This document shows positions 9,301-18,391 of a DNA stretch of 64,000 nt, one piece after another (the stretch's first letter is position 1; each line of letters begins with the position of its first letter). This DNA comes from Shewanella sp. CG12_big_fil_rev_8_21_14_0_65_47_15. GTDB taxonomy: Bacteria; Pseudomonadota; Gammaproteobacteria; Enterobacterales; Shewanellaceae. The stretch spans positions 48,196 through 112,195 of the forward strand of contig NZ_PFGL01000021.1 in assembly GCF_002783505.1 (NCBI RefSeq), read 5' to 3'. The notes beneath the pieces were generated by a model, which was not told where the DNA came from, did not search any database, and was given only the letters and a program-made list of their open reading frames with translations. A program made the translations under genes and the position numbers.

Positions 9301-10654
9301 GGGCCTGTGATACCGCGGCGATAACAGTATCAAAGGCTTGGGTAAAGGTTTCGCCGGTATTGACTGGCGCGCGTCTGCCCGAGGCATCGGCTTCGCCTAG
9401 GGCCATCTTGCTGAAGGTCACCGACTGGACTCTGCCATTAGCATCGCTATGGTTTTCAATCGGATTGGTTAAAAAGTGAAATTTTACCCCTTCGACCTCG
9501 GCCTCATGCACTTCATAGGCTTCGGCGGGCATTTCTGCGCGGGTGCGGCGGTAAATTAAGGTCACATCGCAGCCTTCACGTACCGCGGTTCTGGCACAAT
9601 CTATGGCGGTGTTACCGCCGCCAATCACGGCGACTCTCTTGCCGAGTTTGAGTTTTTTATCCAGACAATGGTCTTTTAAGAAATCCACTCCAAGGTAGCA
9701 ACCGTCGAGTGTGCTGCCGGGGTAATCCATAGGCACGGCTTTTTGGGCGCCAATGGCGAGACAAACGGCATCAAAATCATTCACTAATTGCTTTAACTGG
9801 ATCTCATGGCCGAGGCGAGTCTGGGTATGAATGGTTAAGCCATTACGACATAAGAGTTCAATTTCCTTATCTAAAATCGCCTTAGGTAAACGGTATTCGG
9901 GAATACCATAGCGTAACCAGCCGCCAGCCTGTGGCATGGCTTCAAAAATCTCCACCCTATGGCCTTGGTTGGATAAGTAATATCCGGTGCTTAACCCCGC
10001 AGGACCCGCGCCGATAATGGCCACTTTTTTACCTGTATCGGCAAGGCGGGGAGGCATATAACTCATGCCGCCATTTTCACCCTCGGCTAAATCCAGATCC
10101 GCGGCATGGCGCTTCAGTTGACGAATCGCAATGGGTTCATCGACGAGTCCGCGGCGGCATTCTGTCTCACAAAAGGCGGGACAGACTCGGCCAATCGATA
10201 GCGGCAGTGGCAGGGTCTGTTTAATCACTTTGACCGCTTCGCTGTGGTTGCCTTGGGCGATATGGTGAAGATAGCTTTGCACATCGACCCCTGCGGGACA
10301 GGCTTGCTGGCAGGGCGCTTCACAGTCGGCAAAATGATCGCTTAGGATCTTAGACAGGGCCTGTTGGCGTTTTTTACTGAGAAATTCCGATTGGGTAATG
10401 ACCCGCATCCCCGTCTCGGCATGGGTTTCGCAAGCGCGAACGCAGCGCAGACTGGCATCGGCATTTTCAATTTGGACCAGGCACAAATTACAGGCTTGTT
10501 TATCCGAATGTGGCTCAAGGGTGAGTTGCCTTGAGGCTGGGCTTTGTTCGCATAAACTGGGGATAGCAATACCTGCCGCCCGCGCCACCTCTAGTAGTGT
10601 GTCGGTTGGCTTGGTCGACACGACTCGTTGATCATCAATTTGAAGTTCTATCAT
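6389..10654 (-). CDS. Fused NAD(P)-type formate dehydrogenase, molybdopterin catalytic subunit
   Basis: This 1421-residue cytoplasmic protein fuses several modules. Residues 1-80 hold a 2Fe-2S ferredoxin domain (C35, C55, C58, C71). About 95-560 is a GltD-like FAD/NAD(P) oxidoreductase with its own FeS region (PAGLSTGYYLSNQGHRVEIF; GGGNTAIDCA). About 640-720 is a double 4Fe-4S domain (CISCGKCVDVC; CVQCGNCVQVC). The rest is a molybdopterin formate dehydrogenase domain starting at CTYCGVGC and ending in a MopB-type beta barrel. The active-site residue is cysteine (RLCHSSTVTGL), not selenocysteine; there is no in-frame UGA. By family knowledge it oxidises formate to CO2; the GltD-like module suggests direct electron exchange with a pyridine nucleotide or ferredoxin. 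No separate beta or gamma subunit lies beside it. Confidence 0.88.
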   Translation of the reverse strand: MIELQIDDQRVVSTKPTDTLLEVARAAGIAIPSLCEQSPASRQLTLEPHSDKQACNLCLVQIENADASLRCVRACETHAETGMRVITQSEFLSKKRQQALSKILSDHFADCEAPCQQACPAGVDVQSYLHHIAQGNHSEAVKVIKQTLPLPLSIGRVCPAFCETECRRGLVDEPIAIRQLKRHAADLDLAEGENGGMSYMPPRLADTGKKVAIIGAGPAGLSTGYYLSNQGHRVEIFEAMPQAGGWLRYGIPEYRLPKAILDKEIELLCRNGLTIHTQTRLGHEIQLKQLVNDFDAVCLAIGAQKAVPMDYPGSTLDGCYLGVDFLKDHCLDKKLKLGKRVAVIGGGNTAIDCARTAVREGCDVTLIYRRTRAEMPAEAYEVHEAEVEGVKFHFLTNPIENHSDANGRVQSVTFSKMALGEADASGRRAPVNTGETFTQAFDTVIAAVSQAPDMGFLQDPQSQLSQGTLALSRWNTFIGCEHTMSSGVEKLFVIGDARRGPATAVAAIGDGHKAAQAIDKMLTIGLSCKLHAKAFNSTKALDRTTDPQVTTDLYRHIAPQPRLKMPELTAVQRLLNYGEVELGFAPDAAMQEAARCLECACQANTACQLRDYATDYHVEAKALCTEGARHFSVDKSSPFIQFDASRCISCGKCVDVCQQQSGHCAIQFDHDSYQAIPRELAATPERTAPRVGFSASMADSQCVQCGNCVQVCPTGALVDARDKRQGDIAPFKTASTICTYCGVGCRLDLKIDVTSNRIRHIEGNKDSVVNQGMLCVKGRFGFDFIHSEKRLTTPLIRRNGELQPCSWQEAIDYVAKHLLDIKLQHGSNALASLASAKATNEDNFVLQKFVRSVLGTNNIDHCARLCHSSTVTGLQQSIGSGAMTNDIPSIQDSEVIFILGSDTSSAHPIIASKIKQAVSLQGARLIVADPKRVAIADSAELYVAHRPGTDVMLLNAIMAEIIRHDWQDKAYIAERTEGVEALYAELAKEDYSLESAALITGVKAEDIARIARTIGTAQKTAVYYAMGITQHTTGHDNVTAISNLQLLCGNIGMPGAGINPLRGQSNVQGACDMGALPNYFTGYQKVTDIHARMRFEAHWQTPLSGEMGVTATHMMHEISKGKIKALYVMGENPVLSDPDQTHVLRALSQIDFLVVQDIFLTETAELAHVVLPAAAFVEKRGHFTNTERRVQRLEQALQPPGEALADWQIIQTIANTMGANWNYPNEEAIWQEINLLTPQYRGISWQRLSADANGHLPQGIQWPCPDENHPGTPIMHQSQFTRGLGLFTPVGYRMPAEMPCSDYPLTLSTGRLLEQFHTGTLTRKTPGLDLLGSPKVMISVYDAEQLGISNGDKIKLSTRRGEIEIDAFVTKRAQVGVLFLPFHFVEAAANKLTINALDPVAYIPEYKVCAVKAEKVANRGG

Positions 10655-11156
10655 CCCATGGCCTTTTATATTTGTAGGGTACTTGCTGCAATGGCGCTGG
10701 GCCGCAGGCTTAGGTCGCTTCGAGTATACCCAGACTGTTTTAGAAGACGCTTATGGGCGGGGGAAGTTTGATACTGAATTGCAGCTTGTATCACAAACGC
10801 ATTTGAGATTGTGCACTGGCGGGGTTTTGTTACTCGAGTTTTGTGACTCATTTGGCATATATAGGGCATCTAATCGCTATCGCTATTGATAGTTAACCCC
10901 TTTTTTCTGTGGCACCCAAATCGTTCGGCTAAATTTTCGCAGGATCAGGGTATTCACTAACGGATAGTTGTGAGTCTCGCCCTTCGAGCTATGGCTATTA
11001 TGGTTGGAAAATAATCGCTTAAATCCCATTTAATAAACGCTGTGGCCTAGGTTTACAGGCGTTGTTAGGTTAAAATCCGCGGTTGCATACTGTTAATCAC
11101 CGCCTCCTTTAATGGAAGATCAATTAAAGCGGCCAAATAAAGAAAGTTGAAAATTC
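10655..11156. other. Non-coding spacer between divergent fdh and prfB
   Basis: About 500 bp with no credible gene. It must hold the promoters of both divergent genes. Short frames here lack ribosome binding sites and recognisable products. I could not assign promoter hexamers with confidence. Confidence 0.6.
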
Positions 11157-12255
11157 ATGTTTGAAGTTAATCCAGTAAAATTCAAAATTAAGGAGCTTGC
11201 CGAGCGTACGCAGCTTCTTAGGGGGTATCTTTGACTACGATGCTAAACATGAGCGTCTAGAAGAAGTCACCCGTGAGCTTGAAAGTTCCGATGTGTGGAA
11301 CGAGCCAGAACGCGCCCAAGCCCTAGGCAAAGAGCGCGCCAGCCTCGAAGCCGTAGTCAAGACGATCGATGATATGGACTCAGGTCTTGAGGATGTCGAA
11401 GGGCTGCTAGAACTGGCCGTTGAAGAAGACGACGAAGATACCTTCAATGAAACCACCAAAGAGCTGGATTATTTAGAGAGCCGTTTGGCCGAACTCGAAT
11501 TTCGCCGTATGTTCTCCGGCCCACAGGACGCCTCAAACTGTTACTTAGACATTCAGTCTGGCAGTGGTGGCACCGAAGCCCAAGATTGGGCCAATATGGT
11601 ACTGCGTATGTACCTGCGTTGGGGCGATGCCCACGGTTTTAGCCCTGAGCTGATGGAAGTGACCGACGGTGATGTGGCCGGCATTAAGGGCGCGACTATT
11701 AAATTTACCGGTGAATATGCCTTCGGTTGGTTACGCACCGAAACCGGCGTGCACCGTTTAGTGCGTAAATCGCCCTTCGATTCCTCGGGCCGTCGCCATA
11801 CGTCATTCTGCTCGGTATTCGTATACCCTGAGATTGACGATGATATCACCATAGATATCAATCCGGCGGATCTGCGGATCGACGTATACCGCGCCTCGGG
11901 CGCCGGTGGTCAGCACGTTAACCGAACCGAATCTGCGGTGCGTATTACCCACTTACCGACCAACACGGTAGTGCAGTGTCAGAACGACCGTTCACAGCAT
12001 AAGAACAAAGATTCGGCGATGAAACAGTTAAAAGCCAAACTGTTCGAACTCGAAATGCATAAGCAAAATGCCGAAAAGCAAGCGGCCGAAGATGCTAAAT
12101 CCGACATAGGTTGGGGCAGTCAAATTCGCTCCTATGTATTAGACGATTCCCGTATTAAAGACTTACGTACCAGCGTGGAGACGCGCAATACCCAAGCGGT
12201 ACTCGATGGCGATCTGGACCGATTTATCGAAGCCAGTTTGAAATCAGGGCTGTAA
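11157..12255 (+). CDS. prfB: Peptide chain release factor 2 (programmed +1 frameshift)
   Basis: RF2 recognises UGA and UAA and triggers peptide release. Translation begins at the ATG at 11157 and reads 25 codons to an in-frame TGA at 11232-11234. The slippery site CTT TGA C is preceded by the Shine-Dalgarno-like AGGGGG, exactly the arrangement of the RF2 autoregulatory frameshift. After skipping T11232 the frame continues at 11233 to 12255, giving 365 residues, the usual RF2 length. The SPF anticodon-like motif ([10 protein letters not shown]) and GGQ motif ([12 protein letters not shown]) are intact. Low RF2 lets the ribosome shift and make more RF2. lysS follows after 29 bp, as in many gammaproteobacteria. 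Confidence 0.97.
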
Positions 12256-12284
12256 TCAATTCAAAGGTATAGACGAGAAATAAG

Positions 12285-13787
12285 ATGACTGAACAAGTAC
12301 AAGATGAAAACAAACTGATCGCCGAGCGTCGTGCCAAGCTAGAAAGCATTCGCCCAAACTGTAGCGCTAATGCTCACCCTAATACCTTCCGCCGCACCCA
12401 TAAGGCGGCCGAGTTGCAGGAACAATACGGTCAAAACACTAAGGAAGAACTCGAAGCCTTAGGTTTTAAAACCAGCATCGCTGGCCGTATCATGGCAAAG
12501 CGTGGCCCATTCCTGGTGATCCAAGACGTGTCTGGTCGTATCCAAGCCTACGCTGAAAAGGGCGTACAAGCAGAACTGAAGGATCGTTACCAAGGTCTGG
12601 ATATCGGTGACATCATCGGCGTAACCGGTCAGTTGCACTTGTCTGGTAAAGGCGATCTATACGTCAACATGGAAGAATACCAACTGCTGACCAAGGCATT
12701 GCGCCCGCTGCCAGAAAAATTCCACGGCTTAACGGACCAAGAAACCCGTTACCGCCAACGCTACGTGGACTTAATCGTTAACGAAGAGTCTCGTCAAGCC
12801 TTCGTGATGCGTTCAAAAGTGGTTGCTGCTATCCGTAACTTCATGATCAAAAAAGAGTTCATGGAAGTTGAAACCCCAATGATGCACGTGATCCCAGGCG
12901 GCGCTTCGGCCCGTCCATTTATCACGCACCACAATGCGCTGGACATGCCAATGTACCTGCGTATCGCGCCAGAGTTATACCTCAAGCGTTTAGTGGTCGG
13001 TGGTTTTGAGCGTGTGTTCGAAATCAACCGTAACTTCCGTAACGAAGGCCTGTCGCCACGCCACAACCCAGAATTCACTATGATGGAATTCTATATGGCC
13101 TATGCTGACTACAAAGATCTGATGGACTTAACCGAAGAGCTGTTAAGCTCTATCGCGATTGAACTCTTAGGCAGCGCGCAAATGCCCTACGGCGAGCACA
13201 CCGTCGATTTCGGTGGCCCATATGCCCGTTTAAGCATGTTAGAAGCGATTCAGAAGTACAATCCTGACAACGCGACTATCCAAGCCATGACCTACGAGCA
13301 AGTGAAAGATCTTGAATTTATGCGTGAATTGGCAACTAGCCTTGGCATCAAGATCGAGAAGTTCTGGACCTGTGGTCAGCTATTAGAAGAAATCTTCGGT
13401 GAAACTGCTGAATGGCAGTTAATGCAACCGACTTTCATCACTGGCTACCCAGCGGACATTTCGCCACTGGCACGTCGTAACGATGACAATCACTTCATCA
13501 CCGACCGTTTCGAATTCTTTATCGGTGGCCGTGAAGTAGCTAACGGCTTCAGCGAGTTAAACGATGCTGAAGATCAAGATAGCCGCTTTAAGGCGCAGGT
13601 TGATGCCAAAGACGCCGGTGACGACGAAGCCATGTTCTACGATGCGGACTATATCACTGCACTGGAACACGGTTTACCGCCAACAGCGGGTCAAGGTATC
13701 GGTATCGACCGTTTAGTGATGTTATTCACTAACACTCACACCATCCGTGACGTGATCCTATTCCCTGCGATGCGCCCACAGGCCTAA
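12285..13787 (+). CDS. lysS: Lysyl-tRNA synthetase, class II
   Basis: The 500-residue enzyme charges tRNA-Lys with lysine. An N-terminal OB-fold anticodon-binding domain ([20 protein letters not shown], about 65-85) is followed by the class II catalytic domain. Motif 2 is [20 protein letters not shown] and motif 3 is [14 protein letters not shown] near the C-terminus. It sits 29 bp after prfB and ends in a clear terminator, so the two genes are probably one transcript. Length and motifs are normal for the family. Confidence 0.97.
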   Translation: MTEQVQDENKLIAERRAKLESIRPNCSANAHPNTFRRTHKAAELQEQYGQNTKEELEALGFKTSIAGRIMAKRGPFLVIQDVSGRIQAYAEKGVQAELKDRYQGLDIGDIIGVTGQLHLSGKGDLYVNMEEYQLLTKALRPLPEKFHGLTDQETRYRQRYVDLIVNEESRQAFVMRSKVVAAIRNFMIKKEFMEVETPMMHVIPGGASARPFITHHNALDMPMYLRIAPELYLKRLVVGGFERVFEINRNFRNEGLSPRHNPEFTMMEFYMAYADYKDLMDLTEELLSSIAIELLGSAQMPYGEHTVDFGGPYARLSMLEAIQKYNPDNATIQAMTYEQVKDLEFMRELATSLGIKIEKFWTCGQLLEEIFGETAEWQLMQPTFITGYPADISPLARRNDDNHFITDRFEFFIGGREVANGFSELNDAEDQDSRFKAQVDAKDAGDDEAMFYDADYITALEHGLPPTAGQGIGIDRLVMLFTNTHTIRDVILFPAMRPQA

Positions 13788-13842
13788 GCGCTTTATGGGT
13801 TGCAGATTAAACCTGCGACCCAAGCAGCATTGAGCGAACAGT

Positions 13843-13870
13843 AAAAAACCAGCCGTTTGGCTGGTTTTTT
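13843..13870 (+). terminator. Intrinsic terminator after lysS
   Basis: AAAAAACCAGCC pairs perfectly with GGCTGGTTTTTT across a 4-nt loop, and the stem ends in a T-run. It closes the prfB-lysS transcript. Confidence 0.92.
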
Positions 13871-14228
13871 GTTTTGGTATATTCACTCTGTTAACTGATT
13901 AAAGGTATGAAAATACGTATTGAAAGTGGCTCTTCATCATCGAGTTAAGAAGCTCATCGCTGCTTTTGGATGAAGTTTTCTACTGCTAAAAATCATTTCC
14001 GCAGTGTTAGTCGCTAAGGTAAGTAAAAAGTTTAAATCTAGATGCTTAGTTATTCTCTTGGTCTAACTTTTTAAGCTGTTACATTTTTGTGATCTAGCTG
14101 GCGAAAAATACTGATATTGCTGATAAAAGTCGAGTTGTATTCTATGCCTTTCACCATAGACCTCTTATACTTAGCCTCAACTCTGTGCCGTAGCACATTC
14201 GACTTATTAACGACTCAGTGAAATCTAC
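13871..14228. other. Non-coding spacer upstream of pbpG
   Basis: About 360 bp without a credible gene. The AT-rich stretch before 14229 must hold the pbpG promoter; TATACT near 14168 is a plausible -10 element but I found no well-spaced -35. Confidence 0.5.
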
Positions 14229-15209
14229 ATGAAGATCCCTTTTCTGCTTGGTAGTTTTATCTTGGTATGCAGCAGTTTAACTGTTGCCGCGACAGCGCAT
14301 TCTGCCGATTCGGCCTCTGTCACTACAAAAAGCACCGCCGCTAAAACCACTGCTACTAAAACGACAGCCGCTAAAAAAGCCCCTGCCAAGCAGGAAGTGG
14401 CCGCCAATAGTGCGCTGGTGGTGGATCTTAAAACTAACGAAATACTCTATTCCAGTAATCCCGATGCCGTTAGACCGATTGCCTCTGTGACTAAGCTGAT
14501 GACGGCTATGGTGACCTTAGACGCTAAGCTACCTATGGATGAAAAGCTCGCCATCAATATCAACGACACTAAAGAAATGCGCGGCGTGTATTCTCGGGTG
14601 CGTATCGGCAGTGTGATTAGCCGTAAAGATATGTTATTGCTGACATTAATGTCATCTGAGAACCGCGCTGCCGCCAGTCTTGCCCACCATTATCCCGGCG
14701 GACACAAGGCCTTTATCAAGGCGATGAATGATAAAGCCAAAGCTTTAGGAATGAAAAACACCCGTTATGTTGAACCCACAGGATTGTCTGAAAAGAACGT
14801 CTCCAGTGCCAAGGATTTAGTCGTATTACTTAAAGCCAGTCAAGGCTATCCCATCTTAGGTCAACTAAGCTCAACCGAAAAGAAAACCGTCACCTTCGGT
14901 AAACCCAAATACAGTTTAGATTTCCGCAATACTAACCGTTTGGTTTACAAGGATAACTGGAATATTCATCTGACCAAAACCGGCTTTACTAATGAAGCAG
15001 GGCATTGTCTGGTGATGCGTACCGAAATGGCTAAGCGTCAAGTGGCTTTTGTGGTGCTCGATGCCTACGGTAAATACACCCATTTGGCCGATGCCAACCG
15101 TCTACGTAATTGGTTAGAAACGGGCAAAGTCACGCCTATCCCTGCGGAAGCTAAGCAATATAAAAAGCAGCGTAGTCAGCAGCAATTGGCTAAAGTGAGC
15201 CAACCCTAA
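14229..15209 (+). CDS. pbpG: D-alanyl-D-alanine endopeptidase (PBP7 type)
   Basis: This 326-residue periplasmic low-molecular-weight penicillin-binding protein of peptidase family S11 cuts D-Ala-meso-DAP cross-links in peptidoglycan. A signal peptide (residues 1-25) is followed by a 30-residue Lys/Thr/Ala-rich linker. The three active-site motifs are SVTK (S86-K89), SEN (S143-N145) and KTG (K250-G252). There is no C-terminal amphipathic anchor of the PBP5/6 kind, which favours PBP7/PbpG. The low-complexity linker is longer than in E. coli PbpG. A terminator follows. Confidence 0.88.
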   Translation: MKIPFLLGSFILVCSSLTVAATAHSADSASVTTKSTAAKTTATKTTAAKKAPAKQEVAANSALVVDLKTNEILYSSNPDAVRPIASVTKLMTAMVTLDAKLPMDEKLAININDTKEMRGVYSRVRIGSVISRKDMLLLTLMSSENRAAASLAHHYPGGHKAFIKAMNDKAKALGMKNTRYVEPTGLSEKNVSSAKDLVVLLKASQGYPILGQLSSTEKKTVTFGKPKYSLDFRNTNRLVYKDNWNIHLTKTGFTNEAGHCLVMRTEMAKRQVAFVVLDAYGKYTHLADANRLRNWLETGKVTPIPAEAKQYKKQRSQQQLAKVSQP

Positions 15210-15240
15210 GGTTTACAACTTGGTGCGTATAAGACAGATA

Positions 15241-15274
15241 AAAGACCGAGTGGCATTGCTACTCGGTCTTTTTA
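15241..15274. terminator. Intrinsic terminator between pbpG and chaA
   Basis: AAAGACCGAGT pairs with ACTCGGTCTTT across a 9-nt loop, followed by more T residues on the plus strand. The A-run on the other side means it may also serve the convergent chaA. Confidence 0.88.
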
Positions 15275-15291
15275 CTTTTGCTTACTGCCAG

Positions 15292-16389
15292 TTAGGCATG
15301 TTCGAACATTAAGAATAAGTACACAATAAACAGCACTATATGGGTTGCGCCATGTAACGCATTGGTTCGACCGCTGCTAAAACTCACCTTGCAAACCATC
15401 AAACTCGTCACAAGTAGTACCATATCCGCAGGCGCTAGGCCTAAATGAACCTCTTGATCTATCACGCTACCTACAATCAACACCGCCGGAACTGTGAGGG
15501 CAATGGTGGCGAGCACTGAACCAAAATAGAGATTCATTGCGCGTTGCAGTTGGTTATTCAGCGCGGCTTTAAAGCCGCCAACGGCTTCGGGTGACAAAAT
15601 CAAACAGGCCACAATAAAACCACCTAATGCTGGCGGTGCACCTAGGGCCGCCACACTGTAATTGATTGGCATAGCTAAGGTTTTTGCTAGCAGAATCACT
15701 ATCAGTAAGTAACCTATCAGCAATATGGTGTGATAGGCATTACTGCGCAATATACCGTGGTGTTCCTTGTGATCCTCGTGGTCTGCATCGACGAAGAAGT
15801 GGCTATGGCTCTTGGTCTGGATCACTAAAAAGATGCCATAAAGCAGAATCGAAATAATGATCAGCATCCAAGACATGGGCTTAGACATGCCGCCGATAGT
15901 GCCGCCTTCGGTAAAATTGGGTAGTACTAAACAGAGCAGGGCAAGGGGAATGATCGCCACTAGGTAGGATTTGACCCCATCTAAATTAAAGTGTTGAGTG
16001 TGATAACGCCAGCCGCCAAGTAATAGAGTGAATCCGACTAATCCATTGATAATTAACATGACGACGGCGAACATAGTATCACGGGCCATCACAGGGTTAG
16101 GCTCACCCGTTAACATAACAGAGGAGATCATCACCACTTCGAGTGAAATCACCGACAGGGTCAAGATTAAGGTGCCATAGGGATCACCTAGTTTAATGGC
16201 GAGCGCGTCCGAGTGGCGCACCACTGTGAATATTGCCCAAGTCACTACGCCTAATAGGGCGAGTGATACTGGGATATAAGTTGAGAGGGCAGTGCCATCG
16301 GCAAGTAAGCTTTCGCCACCCGTCTTAAAGAATACTAAGGTGAGTATTCCCAGTAGCAGGGCAAGCTCATCTTTGATAAATGTCTTCAT
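15292..16389 (-). CDS. chaA: Calcium/sodium:proton antiporter ChaA
   Basis: The 365-residue inner-membrane protein has about eleven hydrophobic segments and belongs to the CaCA cation antiporter superfamily. The two inverted alpha repeats are visible: LSVISLEVVMISSVML in the first half and LILSPEAVGGFKAAL in the second, each with the membrane glutamate expected to bind cation. A His/Asp-rich cytoplasmic loop (DADHEDHKEHH) separates the halves. Length matches E. coli ChaA, which exports Ca2+, Na+ and K+ at alkaline pH. It is monocistronic. Confidence 0.88.
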   Translation of the reverse strand: MKTFIKDELALLLGILTLVFFKTGGESLLADGTALSTYIPVSLALLGVVTWAIFTVVRHSDALAIKLGDPYGTLILTLSVISLEVVMISSVMLTGEPNPVMARDTMFAVVMLIINGLVGFTLLLGGWRYHTQHFNLDGVKSYLVAIIPLALLCLVLPNFTEGGTIGGMSKPMSWMLIIISILLYGIFLVIQTKSHSHFFVDADHEDHKEHHGILRSNAYHTILLIGYLLIVILLAKTLAMPINYSVAALGAPPALGGFIVACLILSPEAVGGFKAALNNQLQRAMNLYFGSVLATIALTVPAVLIVGSVIDQEVHLGLAPADMVLLVTSLMVCKVSFSSGRTNALHGATHIVLFIVYLFLMFEHA

Positions 16390-16544
16390 AGGCTATTTGT
16401 CCAAATCGAAAAAGGGCCGTCAGTATAGACATTGGTTATGGCACACTTTGCATGAAACTTCTTTTAGGTTTGGGGTTAGAGGCAGAAATTTGAACTTGAT
16501 CGATTTTTTATTCAGAAGTCCTGCATTTTGGGGGATAGCTATTG

Positions 16545-16570
16545 GCTGTGCACTCGATGTAGTGCACAGC
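16545..16570. terminator. Perfect hairpin downstream of the MORN-protein operon
   Basis: GCTGTGCACT and AGTGCACAGC form a perfect 10-bp stem with a 6-nt loop, 70 bp past the stop of the minus-strand gene at 16640. Neither side has a good T-run, so its role as an intrinsic terminator is uncertain. Confidence 0.45.
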
Positions 16571-16639
16571 GCTTAAGTTTTAAGTCATGGGTTTTAGCTA
16601 ATGGGCTTAAGCTTAAATGTTTAGGCTCAAATGCTTAGG

Positions 16640-18382
16640 CTAAAAAATAGGGAAAACATGGTCCGAGGTAATCACCGGAGGCGGTATTTCCTGATTTAAA
16701 AACTCGCCATGATGGTAGCTATTGATCACTTCTATCCAGCCATTATCCCTAAACTCGTATTGTTTACCATGAAACCTGCTCTGTTCGTCATAATTAGCTA
16801 TTTCAAACACATAGTCTTCGGTATTGCGCAGTTCCCAGTGGCCGACTTGTTTACCTTGGTCGAAGCGTCCGTACCAATAACGTCTCTCAGAATTTGGCCT
16901 TGGGTTGAAACCGAACTCACCATGGGTGTACACCCAGTCGCCATCCTGCTGCCCATTGCGGTATTCGCCCTTCTCATACAATTGGCCGTTAGTGGCATAA
17001 CGTTGTACTAATCCATCGGGCTTGCCATGGTTAAAAGTTATTAATTCAAGTAGTTGCCCAGAGCTGGTTTCATTATGGAATTCACCGTGGAGTTCACCAT
17101 TAGCGTCGTAGCTAAAGGTGAGGGTGGCATCCTCTTGTTGTTTCTTCCAGGCGCCAACGGGCTTGTCGTTGGCATATTGGCCACTCTCGGCCACCCACGG
17201 CTCCCCTGTCTCATGGTTAATTTTCAGCATCTCGTAGGAGCCTTCGCGCTTGCCATCTTGGAAATATTCGCGGGTAATGACTTTTACAGTTTGAGTACGG
17301 TTTAGGGTTTGCAAATATAAACCCGTCAATTTGTTATCGATATGCTCGCTGCGGCTGATTAACTCACCTTGCTCAAATGTTTCGTTGAGGACCCATTTTT
17401 TAAGCTTGTCCTCCTCTGTGTTAGAGGTAAGTTGGCCTTCACTAAAGCGTTGATGCTTACGGTAAACCCAGTTGTTGTCTTGGTGTTTTTCTTCGGTTGA
17501 ACTGAGCATTTCGCCCTTTTCATTGTATTTAACCGATAACTTCACATTCCATGGCGCCTCTATGATTTCCTTTTGGGCTATCTGGCCATTTTTAAAGTAA
17601 TCCAACTGTTCACCGATTTTATAATCATTGTGGTAGCGGTAGTGGCGCTTTACCTTGCCATCGTCGAAATATTCGAAGTAATCCCCGTGTTTCTTACCTT
17701 TGACATAAGCTTGGGTCGAAATGATTTTACCAAAGCCCCAATTGGTCTCGTTGCCATGTGCAAGCCCATCCACCATAGGGGTTTCGAGGTGTAAGTTGCC
17801 ATTGTCATAATACTGGGTAACACAAGTGCCACTATTACAGACTTTGCCCCTAAGCTTGCCCTCGCTATCAAAAAGCTCGCTTATACCGACTTCTTTGCCA
17901 TCTCTATAGGTCGTTTTGTAACGGATATTCCCGCCTTCCCAGTAACCCGTTTCAAGGCCTTGTTTAACACCATTTTCATAGTGTGATTCAACATACAATT
18001 GACCCGTGGCGATATATTTTTTGAGCAGGCCATGAAGTTGACCTTGCTCGTTGCGAAAGCCTTGTTCATAGGGCTTGCCATCCTCAAAGTTACATTGATA
18101 AGCACCGCGGAATTGTTCGCTCGCGAGTGTTTTACCTATATTGTTATCGGCGAGGGAACTGGCGCAGAAAAGCGTATCTTTATCTTTGTAATAAATCTCA
18201 GCCTTATAATTGCCGTCGATCACTTCAGTCGATAGTTTTAAATAGTACAGAGCCTGTTTTTCATCTTTGACAACCTTCCAATGTTCATCGAGTAGCACAT
18301 TGTCTGCATTGGCACTGGCATTGGCATTAGCACTGATAAGTGCGAGTGCTCCAAGGAGCAGTTTTAATATAAATAGACGCAT
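16640..18382 (-). CDS. Secreted MORN-repeat protein
   Basis: The 580-residue protein has a signal peptide (about residues 1-27, ending in a SANANASANA stretch) and then many repeats of the MORN_2 type. Examples are QYYDNGNLHLETPMVDG, EYFDDGKVKRHYRYHN and RYATNGQLYEKGEYRNG. Each is a beta hairpin of about 22 residues, so the whole chain should form an elongated beta sheet in the periplasm or on the cell surface. Such repeats also occur in YwqK-like proteins, but no toxin partner is evident. The gene begins 9 bp after the stop of the 757-residue lipoprotein gene, so the two are co-transcribed and may act together. Function unknown. Confidence 0.7.
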   Translation of the reverse strand: MRLFILKLLLGALALISANANASANADNVLLDEHWKVVKDEKQALYYLKLSTEVIDGNYKAEIYYKDKDTLFCASSLADNNIGKTLASEQFRGAYQCNFEDGKPYEQGFRNEQGQLHGLLKKYIATGQLYVESHYENGVKQGLETGYWEGGNIRYKTTYRDGKEVGISELFDSEGKLRGKVCNSGTCVTQYYDNGNLHLETPMVDGLAHGNETNWGFGKIISTQAYVKGKKHGDYFEYFDDGKVKRHYRYHNDYKIGEQLDYFKNGQIAQKEIIEAPWNVKLSVKYNEKGEMLSSTEEKHQDNNWVYRKHQRFSEGQLTSNTEEDKLKKWVLNETFEQGELISRSEHIDNKLTGLYLQTLNRTQTVKVITREYFQDGKREGSYEMLKINHETGEPWVAESGQYANDKPVGAWKKQQEDATLTFSYDANGELHGEFHNETSSGQLLELITFNHGKPDGLVQRYATNGQLYEKGEYRNGQQDGDWVYTHGEFGFNPRPNSERRYWYGRFDQGKQVGHWELRNTEDYVFEIANYDEQSRFHGKQYEFRDNGWIEVINSYHHGEFLNQEIPPPVITSDHVFPIF

Positions 18383-18391
18383 AACTGCTCC

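Noticed and set aside
8297..9479. Several plus-strand frames of 77-152 codons inside the formate dehydrogenase gene
   Set aside because: They lie antisense to a clearly coding gene, in GC-rich codons, with no recognisable motifs.
6389..10654. Possible selenocysteine formate dehydrogenase
   Set aside because: The active-site position is a cysteine codon (RLCHSS) and there is no in-frame UGA.
11232..11234. In-frame TGA in prfB read as a mutation
   Set aside because: It is part of the conserved programmed frameshift signal.
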